NCBI GenBank assembly: GCA_020152595.1
Contig: JAIGNY010004482.1
Span: 172,294 to 236,293, forward strand
From: Chiridota heheva
Lineage: Eukaryota > Echinodermata > Holothuroidea > Apodida > Chiridotidae
DNA: 64,000 bases
Direction of reading: 5' to 3'
The notes under the pieces: generated by a model
What the model was told of the DNA's origin: nothing
Seen by the model: only the letters and a program-made list of their open reading frames with translations
The model's database searches: none
Program-made: the position numbers and the translations under genes
Part shown: one piece after another, positions 1-9,594 of the stretch
Layout of the letters: each line of letters opens with the position of its first letter
Position numbering within the stretch: the stretch's first letter is position 1

Positions 1-270
1 TGGTGCTCGTTTGTGAGGTGAAGGGGACACGAACATGGGAATGTATGGTAAGCTTAACTCCGTAACCTCTATTTATTTACAAAAAACACGCCAGCCATCT
101 AGCCACGTCAGGTACCCTATTTTGTGGGTTCATTGATGCCAGTTATTCAGAAATGGCTGAGATTAATTGTTTGGCTAGGAAGCAGGCCCTGGATGCTGTA
201 AATAACAGGTTTTTGCCAAACCCCAAACTATATTTACCTCAACCCTTTACCAGCACTTTTTTTGAAACTC
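1..270 (+). repeat. Exon-like tandem block, copy A
   Basis: First of three diverged copies (offsets about 1696 and 1316 bp). It contains a GTAAGC donor-like site near 48, and an AG followed by an open frame at about 94 that reads HLATSGTLFCGFIDASYSEM, then AEINCLARKQALDAVNNRFL and PNPKLYL. The frame stays open for about 65 codons. Product unknown; either a duplicated exon of an unrecognised gene or part of a repeat. Confidence 0.5.
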
Positions 271-472
271 ACTTCAGGTGCCGAGTCAATTAAGGCACGG
301 TGATAATATCGCTGCATTGTAGAGTGAGGGTTACTTTAAGCACAGGCTGATTATTGAAGGGTCTTTAAGCAGCAGTTCTAGTCTGGCCCATTCTGCTTCA
401 GTGACCCGCGCACACACCTATCGCGGGATTAACCCTTTCTTTCTCCCAGCACTTTTTGAAAACATGCTTAGG
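270..472 (+). repeat. Continuation of tandem block A
   Basis: Shared with about 1930-2110: a segment holding a hairpin-like GGTGATAATATCGC core and a common run ending CTTCAGTGACCCGCGCAC. It ends at the target-site duplication of the hAT-like element. Confidence 0.5.
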
Positions 473-479
473 AGGGCAC
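472..479. repeat. 8-bp target-site duplication, left
   Basis: GAGGGCAC, repeated exactly at 1258-1265 on the other side of the hAT-like element. Confidence 0.85.
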
Positions 480-1257
480 TAGAGCTGTGACCGCTTAGCG
501 TGTACATGCTTGCAAATCTAGTAAACGTTTACTAAATACTTCAATGCGAGTAATCCTTCTTCATACATGGTGTCTTGCTGTTAAAAATCAACATTCATGA
601 TTCAAATCACACATTCGTCTGACAAAATTCCAATCGGTGACTTTTTACAAACTGTAAACCTGATAAGCATAATCCTTTTTAATGTGTAAATCACAAATGC
701 TCGGTAATCACCAATGAATGGGGATATTATGCACAAGTAGTCTAACTTTAAAAATGTGCAGCAGTAAAGAGTGAATACTAACAATAGGCCTTGTTAGGCC
801 ATAAGGCTTTTAATCCCACGCAATCAAGGCCTGTTTAACAAGTTGTTTAATCTACCAAAAAACATCTAAAAATTACTTGATCGTGACGATCAGTACATTT
901 ACATGTTTACCTGATGAGTCAAATAAGTTTTGCAAGAAAGAAAAAAAATTGCATAATAAACAAACAGAAAAAAGTTGTAACAGCTGAAATTCTGTAGGCG
1001 TCGCAAAGATGGCGGCCATTTTTTCGATAGCGACTGATATTTCAGAACTTCAGGGTGTGCAAGATTTTCACAGAACTATCTGTTCTTAACTAAATTTCCA
1101 TGCATATCTTCCATAAGAATGATGATTTATACTTCGCCTCGTAGTTTTTTAGAGCAATTTTGGTGCATTCCGAAAATTGTGGTACTTGACGGGTGTACAC
1201 GCTCGCTTTTTTTAACGTGTATACGTTGACTAAAATTCCTAAACGTTCACAGCTCTA
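480..1257. mobile_element. Non-autonomous hAT-like transposon 1
   Basis: Flanked by the perfect 8-bp direct repeat GAGGGCAC (472-479 and 1258-1265). Termini are inverted: TAGAGCTGTGA at the left, TCACAGCTCTA at the right, with similarity continuing inward past the first 11 bases. An 8-bp duplication with short inverted ends of this kind is the hAT signature. There is no transposase frame in its 778 bp. A related copy lies at 53555-54617. Both contain AAGATGGCGGCCAT, a YY1-like site. Confidence 0.85.
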
Positions 1258-1265
1258 GAGGGCAC
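1258..1265. repeat. 8-bp target-site duplication, right
   Basis: GAGGGCAC, exact match to 472-479. Confidence 0.85.
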
Positions 1266-1679
1266 AATGGCAATAATATCGCCGCATGGTAGAGCAAGTT
1301 AATCCTTGCTCACTTGCAGAGCATTTCGAAATGTTTATTTTAGGGAACTTTTTGGAAGGTGGCTTTTTTACAAATTTATTTTCTACTTTTTCGAAACCTA
1401 AAAATTCATTCAGATAATTAGAGTAAAATTTACTAACAAAAATATTTGAATTTATGAAAAAAAGACCTTTTATTTGATACTAAGATGAAATAATTAACCA
1501 TGTTGATTGACATACCAAGTTTAGTAAATATGTTGTATTTATTGGTATGAATGTCACTTGTTTTTCAATAAACATTAGGTTTACTCTAAATAACATTACA
1601 TACATTAGTATGAATGTCACTTGTTTTACAATTAACATTTGGTTTCTCTAAATAACATTGCATACATTCTTTCCATAGA

Positions 1680-2290
1680 TTTATGGTTTGGTGCTTGTTA
1701 CCTTGTGAGGTGAAGGGAAGAACAGAGTAACATGGGAATGTATGGTAAGCTTAACTCCATAAACCTATATACCTAAAAAAAACTCAATAGCCATCTAGCC
1801 ACGTCAGGTACCCTATCTTGTGGGTTCATTGATGCCAGTTATTCAGAAATGGCTGAGAAAAATTGTTTGGCTAGGAAGCAGGCCCTGGATACTGTTAATG
1901 ACAGGGTTTTGTCAAACCCCAAACTATATTCACCTTTACCAGCACTTTTTTTCAAAAGTCACTTCAGGTGCCGAGTCAAATGGGGGCACAGCGATAATAA
2001 TATTGCTGTGTTTGTAGAGTAAGGGTTGTTAAGCACAGGCTGATTAATGAAGGGTCCCTCGTGTCTTCCGAGCAGCAGTCTGGCTCATTCAGCTTCAGTG
2101 ACCCGCGCACCGTGATCGTGCTGCATATATTTTTTGAATTGGCACACTTGTTGCAGGTTGATTAATTAACCTGCATTCTCTCTAGCAGCATTTTTTTTGA
2201 GAACCTGCTTGGTAGACTGGTCAAAGATAGGCACACAACGGCGATAATATCGCCGTGTAGTAGACCAGGTTCTAGCTAGACAAATTTGAG
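1680..2290 (+). repeat. Exon-like tandem block, copy B
   Basis: Diverged copy of 1-472. A TTTCCATAG acceptor-like site precedes a short segment ending at a GTAAGC donor (about 1744). From about 1791 the same frame as copy A is open: HLATSGTLSCGFIDASYSEM, then AEKNCLARKQALDTVNDRVL and SNPKLYSPLPALF, running about 75 codons. Differences from copy A in the core are substitutions without frameshift. Product not recognised. Confidence 0.5.
2233..2275. repeat. Short hairpin motif (ACGGCGATAATATCGCCGT)
   Basis: A near-perfect palindrome. Related forms occur at about 290-320, 1263-1300 and 1987-2020. It marks a small foldback-like repeat spread through the left end. Confidence 0.55.
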
Positions 2291-3000
2291 TGCCAGGCTC
2301 CAGTGACAATCTAGGTGAACTCTTATAAAGAACTGCAAATTTAGTCCCACTTATATTGACAAAATTGCATTAAATTCCTATATAGTTCAGTATTGATCGG
2401 AATTTATTGCGCGTAATGTATGTTATGTGTGTAAATCAGTGGATGTCTAGAACCCTGGTGGTAGAGTAAGGGGTTGACCCTTTCTCTACCAGAGCATTTG
2501 AGATATAATTTATTTTGGAGAACTTTTTGGAAAAAAGATGATTCACAAATTAAATTATTTTCTACTGTAACAGTTTGTTATTCATTAGTTTGCATAATTT
2601 TCTGGTCAAAATGAAATAAGGTTATTAATTCAGATTATTAGATTTCTTGTAACTGCGATGGTTGTGATATTCTGCTCTTGTTGTAGCTACCTGCAAAAAA
2701 ATTATTTATAAAATTTACCTCTATTCTGCCAATGATCTAAGTGTTAGGATTTGGCACTATACTTTCTCATAAACATGATGGCATCGTCCCACAGTCCCGG
2801 GACATGATGGCACGCACCCGGGAACATTTTTTCTTCAAAAATATTTAGATTAACTTCATTGGCTCTGGGTGTGATTGCTAGGTATTGGGCTATTTTGTTT
2901 TTGTGTATTTAAAAAAAAGGTGTGAAGATTTGCTTAGGTATTCTCGTTTTAGTAATGTAATCTCTTTTATTAATATTTTTGTCCTAATTTTTTAGGTCCA
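2290..3000. other. AT-rich stretch without a recognised gene
   Basis: It holds a diverged piece of the sequence after the hAT-like element (2460-2530 resembles 1290-1370). I see nothing else beyond a run ending in a polypyrimidine-AG near 2996. Confidence 0.4.
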
Positions 3001-3099
3001 GTTCTTGGTAAGTTCAACCAGTGAAAGCCATTGCAGCGAGACGAAAACAAAACGGGTCTGTGCGATGTATTTGTGTGATAACTAAGATTGATCGAAAAG

Positions 3100-3266
3100 T
3101 ACACAGCCATCTAGCCACGTCAGGTACCCTGATTTTGTGGGTTACGCTGATGCCAGTTAATTTTTAAATGGCTGAGATTAAAATTGGTTTGGCTAGGAAG
3201 CAGGCCTGGATACCGGTAATGACAGGTTTGTGCCAAACCCTGAACTATATTCGCCTTTACATGATG
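3100..3266 (+). repeat. Exon-like tandem block, copy C (decayed)
   Basis: Third copy, starting at an ACACAG then CCATCTAGCC. Its frame reads YPDFVGYADAS and then meets stops where copies A and B stay open, so it is broken. A fourth, much weaker trace is at 5360-5405. Confidence 0.5.
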
Positions 3267-3376
3267 TAATAATTGGAAAATACCATAATTCTAATGCCTT
3301 TAGGGTAAATATAAGTTTTAGTAATAATTGGAAAATACCATAATTCTGATGCCTTTAGGGTAAATATAAGTTTTAG
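3267..3376 (+). repeat. 55-bp tandem duplication
   Basis: Two near-identical copies (3267-3321 and 3322-3376) beginning TAATAATTGGAAAATACC, with one visible base difference. Confidence 0.85.
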
Positions 3377-3679
3377 AGACAATTTTACATTTATTGGGAA
3401 GAAAATATCACAAATTGCCATATCTTCGAAAAATATTTATATAAAAAGGGGGAAATAAAAGAAAAAATAATAAGAATAAGTGTAATATATGTAGCTAGAA
3501 AACAACGGGAGGAATGTTATTTGGTATATTTATAGGGATGTATGATATAGGGAGTTTATCACTAATCATCTGGAAGCCATTTTGCAGAGCAGCGGCAGTC
3601 TTCACCACGGCCTAGTCGCATCACACGTAAAACAAACTTGCTAACCTACCACTTCGAACGTCGATCATATTACGCTGAC

Positions 3680-3765
3680 ATTACGCCGTGCGCTGTACAT
3701 TACGCAGTGCGCTGTACATTACGCAGAGCGCTGTGCAGAGCGCTGTACATTGCACAGCACGCTTG
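3680..3765 (+). repeat. Short tandem repeats of a GCGCTGTACATTACGCAG unit
   Basis: About four imperfect units of 16-20 bp, locally GC-rich. Confidence 0.6.
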
Positions 3766-3771
3766 TAAACG

Positions 3772-3990
3772 GTATTTCAAGATCAATAAATTGGTTAAAT
3801 TTACCCAATTGTTTTAAATGGTAATATGCATATTATTCTGTAGGCGGGACTTAATATAAAAATCTTGAATTGTTTAAACTGTATTTTAAGAGCAATAAAT
3901 TGGTTAAATTTACCCCATGGTTTTTAATGGTGATATGCATATTATTCAGTTGGTGGGGCTTAATATGAATATCTTAAATTTAAAATTTGT
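3772..3990 (+). repeat. 109-bp tandem duplication
   Basis: Two diverged copies starting GTATTTCAAGATCAATAAAT and GTATTTTAAGAGCAATAAAT, offset 109 bp. Both contain a GCGGG or GTGGGGCTTAATAT segment. Confidence 0.75.
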
Positions 3991-4136
3991 TTTAGTGTTA
4001 GCTTGCGTATGTTTTCAAAACATTTTTCAATTTCTTTAATATGCATCTCGAAAATTACTGGATTCACATGTTAGAGGTACCCAGATAGCTAGCTCATGGT
4101 CTGCAGATATGTGACCTAATGTTTGTGGTGTTGATT

Positions 4137-4205
4137 CATCCACTTTTATTGATAAGTGGGCGGGGCTAATTCATCCACTTATATTGATATGTGGGCGGGG
4201 CTTAC
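4137..4205 (+). repeat. 35-bp tandem duplication with GTGGGCGGGGCT
   Basis: Two units, each ATTCATCCACTT then TATTGATA and GTGGGCGGGGCT, at about 4132-4168 and 4169-4203. The GC box could bind an Sp1-type factor, but there is no other promoter evidence. Confidence 0.6.
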
Positions 4206-4342
4206 TGATAAATACTTATAAAAAAGCCTGCTTGAATACGTCTTACAATTCAAAGTTTTGTTCTTTTGGTGTAAACTATTCTGTTATGTTAATTTTCTGT
4301 TTCAAGCTTATTGCTATTAGAATATTGTTTTTTTGTTTACAG

Positions 4343-4383
4343 ACTGCAAATCCTGATATTCGGCCCATGGAAACAATTATAAA
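4343..4383 (+). CDS. Putative exon of an unidentified gene, segment 1
   Basis: Acceptor TTTTTGTTTACAG, donor GTATGC. It reads TANPDIRPMETII and ends with AA of a split lysine codon. The next segment (5088) supplies the G that completes the codon, so phase matches. A diverged duplicate of the acceptor region is at 5600-5635. I do not recognise the protein. Confidence 0.4.
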
Positions 4384-5087
4384 GTATGCATGTCTTGAAA
4401 TGTTACCATTTTTTTTTACTTGTAAGAAAGTAATGATGATAGTGAAGCAATATATATGTTGGCATTTTGTATGCATGTTCCATAAAGACTAGCAATAATA
4501 CAATACAATTTATTACAGTGCTCTAGGCCACCTGGCTTTGTCACAAACTTGAACGATAAATTAAATGTTACATGATTAAGGTTCTTACAACAAGAAAGAA
4601 ACGAACGTCTTGCTTCCATTGCGTGTAAAATAGTGTAATAACTGCAAAAATTAGTATTTAGAATTAGTTGCTAATAAAGTATTACATTTTGTTCTAGTTG
4701 CAGTCTGAAAGAAATAATGTGGGATAAATTTACAGCGGATTTTAGAAAGGGATGGACAAATTAAGAGAAAATGATATTTATCTCCAACTTTCAGATTAAT
4801 GTAAGATTTGAATAAGTGATAAACAGCACCCCTATCATTCCTTGTCGCACTCATGATTATTTATTTTGTGCAGTGTGTACGAATGAAGGGGAAGATTAAA
4901 GAGGTTGACTCCACCCAGCCATGTGAGACCTTGATACCAAGGTGTACCATGATTGGACTATTTTAATACCTGACATCCATCTTTAAAAGTGTAGAGCTCG
5001 AATGATAGAATGGCTGATAATTTTTAAACTACGAGCAGATATATGTCCGGTTTATTTTACATCCCATTTAATGGTTTGTTTTAACAG

Positions 5088-5156
5088 GTTTCACCTGCTT
5101 GATACCAACCAACCCTATCGGATGAAGGATTGTAAATGGGAAAGAATATCATACTG
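5088..5156 (+). CDS. Putative exon of an unidentified gene, segment 2
   Basis: Acceptor TTTTAACAG, donor GTGAGT. It reads FHLLDTNQPYRMKDCKWERI, then SYW, with split codons at both ends that match its neighbours (AA|G before, TG|G after). Composition and phase agreement suggest a real or recently real exon. No family recognised. Confidence 0.45.
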
Positions 5157-5240
5157 GTGAGTCAAGCCTTTATTTTTATTGCCCTTGCATCTTTTGTAAA
5201 CGCCAACATACAAATAATTCAAATTCTCTCTATTTGCAAG

Positions 5241-5330
5241 GATGTATGATGATGTTCCTGTGATGAAAGATATACCGCCCCAGGCTTACAGTTCATGGTG
5301 ATTGGTTATTCATATCTGAGGAAACATCAT
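5241..5330 (+). pseudogene. Putative exon of an unidentified gene, segment 3 (frame broken)
   Basis: Acceptor TTTGCAAG. It continues the frame as MYDDVPVMKD and then hits a stop because of a one-base insertion relative to its duplicate at 5846-5925. In the duplicate the frame reads YDDPVMKDYRPRLTGHGDWL, then FIS. It thus appears to be a decayed copy of the downstream exon. Confidence 0.4.
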
Positions 5331-5637
5331 ACAATACATTGATTCTAGAATCCCTCCTGGCTGAGGAGGTATAATAATTGTTTGGCTAAGAAGCAGATCT
5401 GGATACTGCCAATTTCTGTGGCTAGAGTGCCATTGGGGAAAAATGCTTAATTAAGTATGGGAATAGCATACAGATACTTAAGACGATGATTAAAAAGATT
5501 TGGTGTAATTCCTTATTTGTTACATGCGTTGGGGAAAATTTCTCCAAAGCACTAGTAGTCTGTTGTATGGATCTTTTATATTCATCTAGTATTTGTTTCG
5601 TTTACAGATTTGCAAATCTTGGTGTTACTGGCTTACA

Positions 5638-5811
5638 GACAGTTGAAGCAAATAAAGGTACTTGGATTTATGTGGAACCTTATTGCAACATTTATTCAAT
5701 ATCCTTTTCCATTCCGAGAAAAAATGACAGTTGAAGCAAATAAAGGTACTTTGATTTATGCGGAATCTTATTGCAACATTTATTCAATATCCTTTTCATT
5801 CCGAGAAAAAA
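5638..5811 (+). repeat. 88-bp tandem duplication
   Basis: Two copies (5638-5725, 5726-5811) starting GACAGTTGAAGCAAATAAAG and ending with ATTCCGAGAAAAAA. They sit between the two copies of the exon-like segment. Confidence 0.85.
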
Positions 5812-5845
5812 TTGCTCACAACGATTCAAACTTGCATATAAAGAG

Positions 5846-5930
5846 TTAACTATGATGATCCTGTGATGAAAGACTACCGCCCCAGGCTTACAGGTCATGG
5901 TGATTGGTTATTCATATCTGAGGAAATATC
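5846..5930 (+). CDS. Putative exon of an unidentified gene, intact copy of segment 3
   Basis: Close copy of 5241-5330 with an open frame reading YDDPVMKDYRPRLTGHGDWL, then FISEE. The copy runs directly into the target site of the L1-like insertion, so the LINE may have split this exon or the intron after it. Its 3' splice connection is unclear. Function unknown. Confidence 0.35.
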
Positions 5931-6076
5931 ATCAAATTCTATAATGAGTCGACCATTATGGCATAATACCAAAATTCAAATTGGTAATGTTTATTCATAT
6001 CTGAGGAAATATCATCAAATTCTATAATGAGTCGACCATTATGGCATAATACCAAAATTCAAATTGGTAATGTTCC
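5911..6076 (+). repeat. 83-bp tandem duplication across the LINE 5' junction
   Basis: 5911-5993 is repeated at 5994-6076, both starting TTCATATCTGAGGAAATATC. Each copy contains host flank, the 12-bp target duplication and the first LINE bases, so the duplication is younger than, or formed with, the insertion. Confidence 0.85.
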
Positions 6077-7037
6077 AGTTTTCTACAGTCATTGGTTTAG
6101 TAAAGGTGTTACTATTGTGAACGATCTATTGAATGATGATGGCTCTTTTCTTTCATACGAAGATTTTATTCATACTTTTAATATTAATGCAAATTTTTTG
6201 GAGTACTACAGTGTCAAGCTCTTTGAAACATTCTTGGGGTAATATTATTAAGGCAAACAAGAAACTTTGTTCACCGGTCGACAACCATTATCATGTTATG
6301 CTTTTAAAGAGTGATTTATAGAATGTAAAGCAATTTATTGTACCCTTATTAAGGATGTTAGGTTTACCAATAAAGCTCGTACTAAGTGGGAGAATGTTCT
6401 TAAATCCACTTTTCTTGATGACAAGTGGAGACTTTTCTGTTCCATCCCTTTTGATTGCAGCAATGATACCAAGATTAGATGGTTTCAGTATAAAATCCTC
6501 AATTGTTTCTTTCCAACTGTTTTGCTAAATAAGATTGGGATAATTGATAATCCGCTTTGTTCATTTTGTTCAAGTAACACCGAATCAATTGTTCACTTAT
6601 TTTATCATTGTAAATTTGTGCAACCCTTGTGGATTTATCTCAACAATGCCCTTAAAAATGGTCGTATTAATATTTCACTGTTAAGACCCAGAAACTATCT
6701 TGCTTGGTACAAATCACGATAAACTGCTTAATTTAATTATTTTTCTTGTAAAGTATTACATTTTCATAACCAAAACCAATAAGAGGTTTCCAACTATAGT
6801 TGCCATGAACTGTTTATCTTAAGAACTATTTTAACGTACAGAAGTTCATTTATGAAAAGAATGTCCGACTCTTGGCAAAAATACTGGCTACCTTGGTATA
6901 ACTTTTTACATTTATATAACTTTTGATGTTAATGTTTTGTGGTATTATGTAAACATTGTTTTGTTTATTCCTTACTTGTGTTTTGTATATACATTGTAAC
7001 TCCAGGAGAAGAATTCAATAAATTAAAAAAAAAAAAA
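6029..7037 (+). mobile_element. 5'-truncated L1-like LINE, C-terminal end of ORF2
   Basis: The frame starts SRPLWHNTKIQIGNVPVFYS, typical of the region after the reverse transcriptase in L1/Tx1-type elements. It is frame-broken near 6240. It then continues to LCSFCSSNTESIVHLFYHC, the zinc-finger-like CX2C...HX4C motif of these elements. It ends in an A-run (7024-7040) and is flanked by the 12-bp direct repeat AAATTCTATAAT (6017-6028 and 7038-7049). Stops and frameshifts show it is dead. Confidence 0.85.
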
Positions 7038-7049
7038 AAATTCTATAAT
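7038..7049. repeat. 12-bp target-site duplication of the L1-like LINE
   Basis: AAATTCTATAAT follows the A-tail and matches 6017-6028, and also 5934-5945 in the duplicated junction. Confidence 0.8.
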
Positions 7050-7161
7050 CACTTTTGTTATTGGCTTCTGATTTTATTAGAATTCCTTCCATATTGCTAT
7101 AGTGACTAATTGATTTCAGATCTTCATATTTAAATTAAATCTTTCTCTATTTTGGTTTCAG

Positions 7162-7204
7162 AAAGGGTGAGCTTAAGGAAGAGTCGGCTAAAGGTGCGTG
7201 CTGA
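7162..7204 (+). CDS. Putative terminal exon of the unidentified plus-strand gene
   Basis: Strong acceptor TTTTGGTTTCAG. One frame reads KGELKEESAKGAC and stops at TGA, followed about 130 nt later by AATAAA (7337-7342). It may be the 3' end of the gene whose segments lie at 4343-5930, but the phase link to the exon at 5846 is not established. Confidence 0.3.
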
Positions 7205-7336
7205 ACTGTGCATATGGCTGACTGTGAAGGCTGCATTTCTCTCCCATGCATGTGCAGTAGTTGTAACTTACAAGATTTACCACTTTATTTGAAATGCAAT
7301 TAAATTGTAATTATGAACAAGACTTGTTTTATTGTA

Positions 7337-7342
7337 AATAAA
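7337..7342 (+). terminator. Candidate polyadenylation signal AATAAA
   Basis: Plus-strand AATAAA downstream of the putative terminal exon at 7162-7204. Confidence 0.35.
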
Positions 7343-7344
7343 CG

Positions 7345-9590
7345 GAAGAGAAAATTTGATGAAATGCGTCGTGTACTTTCAATAATCATATTTATCCCTT
7401 TGGTTGGCCGATATTTTTTGTACCAGACCTTAGACCCCATGGTGTCTTAAATGAGACTTAAGAAGGAAGAGATAGAACTGCAAGCAGGGTGGAAGAATGA
7501 ATTGATTAATGCTGGCTACAATACAGCGCAACAACTTGCAACTTTTAAAAATTAATACGACATCTGTGCTCCACACTTTCCCCATCTTCCAACCGATCGT
7601 TGTCTATGGTTCTGCTACGCCGCGACCCATCGCTCGCACGAGCCCATCATCCCGCACGAACAAGCCCATCGTACTTTTTTATACACTGTCTTTCACACTC
7701 CTTCACCTAACACACCCCCATTACGCCATCCCCACCCCTGACTATAGCTTCATTCATTATGCACCCCACAATATAGAACCTAAGCTATACACAATATATG
7801 TACCAACATCAAACAGTGGCGGTTTCCTGCCTGTTCTCATTACCTCACACCCCTATTAATCTACCGCTCAACTGCTCTTTATTTGTATTTCAAAAGCATC
7901 CAATGCCATAATTCGGTGATGATTTTAATTTCAAGGATACAATTTTATTTACCCAATAGCTGAAAGTATATTGAACTAAGTAAAGTTCATGTGAAACGTT
8001 CCTATGCCAATTCTTCTTCGACCCTTACTCGTGGAATTTTATCAAATTTGAATTATTATATATTGCCCAGTGGTTCACTTCTACATTTCAACTTTTTTAT
8101 TTCTGGCCCTTTTAATAAAGTATACCAAATGAATGAGTTTGAAGAGAAGTCAAACCTTTTACTCCACTTAAAACCCAATTGGTCAGGTGGTGTGAAAATA
8201 TGCTATGCTACAACGATGGCATTAGGACATTGCTAGTACAATGTTTTTTGTAGGGTTCGGGTGAGGTCATATACAGCTGACCCACCTGAAAGCAAAAAAA
8301 AAAAGTTTTACTGCTTTTTATAGCAACTTTGCCATCCAAATATGGACAACAAAATTTCAAAGCAACGAGGTCATTAAATACAGGTTGCAAACCTTTACTG
8401 AAGAAGTATAGACCGAATATTTATTGTTAGTAATTATTTTGAGCTCTTTTTGACACCCCTCCTATGCATCCCCTTCCAAATAAATATAAGCCTACCTATT
8501 ATTTCCCAATGTGCATTATTATAACGGGAAAAGTTGATAAAATACTAGGCTCCACCCTGCAAAGCTCTTTTTATTTACAAAATGAAATGCTTGAAAAAAT
8601 GTGAAAAATAAATAGGAATGTCTTTAACCTAAATAGAAAAACAAATACTGAGCGCTTGTTTCTGACCGGAGGTAGCAACTAAGCAAATCCAAAAGGAAAA
8701 CTTGACATGGCATACAGACTTTCCATATATGAAATCAATTTGTAATCGTCCGACCATAATATTTTCAAGAAGAGCAGCAGGTCAGACATGCAGTTTTTGA
8801 GTCTTATGACACGTCTATTCAACTTCTAGCTGGAAGAGGTATTTATATTACATTAATGACTGAAATTTATAATATAAAGTATAACCTAACGATTATGGGA
8901 TGTCTTCACTGCGTACACAATTAAAAAACACCCTCCCTTATACTTGTTAACTGCAATCATTTCGTACAAAATTATCAACTGAGATGATTGATGTAATTAA
9001 TTTCATACATTGAGGAGAGAATGCCCTGGAATGTCATCAACTTTAGGACACAAGAAATGGTGTTAAAGAAGCACAAAAACAATGATGATTTGTGATTAAA
9101 GCAGATCTTATGATCAAAGCCAATGGACAGTCTGTCGCACATGAATAGATCCGACAGACCACTGGGATGTTCCAAGGATTTAGTAGGGCCATCTGCAAAT
9201 CGGACACGCATAATGGGCTGGTGAATGGACCTTACAGACCCCTGGGGTCTACCAGGAACATAACAAGGCCACTCTACCACACTTGTAACAGATTGGAGAT
9301 ATGACCTATCCAAGTGCCACTAGCACAAGGATTTGAAACCATCTGATGAGATTCTGATTTTTTTTAAATATAAAATTTGGAAGGATTTTGACAATTTAGG
9401 GAAGAGGGGGACTGAAAGGTAATTTACCAAGAACCTCAATCCCCCTCCCCTCTGTTGTAATACCGTGTTCATTCTGAAGCGTTACGTAATTAGTTGATGG
9501 CTACCTAAAAGAATAATACATGCTTGTTACCATACACCATTTTGTGCCTCATCATTTCATCCTTTTCTACCAGTAACCACCACATATCAC
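7345..9590. other. No recognisable gene
   Basis: Two open frames of 112-116 codons occur (plus 7509-7859, pyrimidine-rich; minus 8975-9313). Neither resembles a family I know and both look like chance frames. There is a short A-run at 8295 and a C-rich stretch near 9440. Nothing else seen. Confidence 0.4.
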
Positions 9591-9594
9591 ATCA

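Noticed and set aside
4184-4492. 102-codon plus-strand frame
   Set aside because: Overlaps the putative 41-nt exon in another frame and is rich in F, I and C from AT-rich sequence; the spliced reading is better supported.
7509-7859. 116-codon plus-strand frame
   Set aside because: Pyrimidine-rich, low similarity to anything known; no promoter or splice support.
8975-9313. 112-codon minus-strand frame
   Set aside because: No recognisable family or motif; length is within chance for 64 kb.
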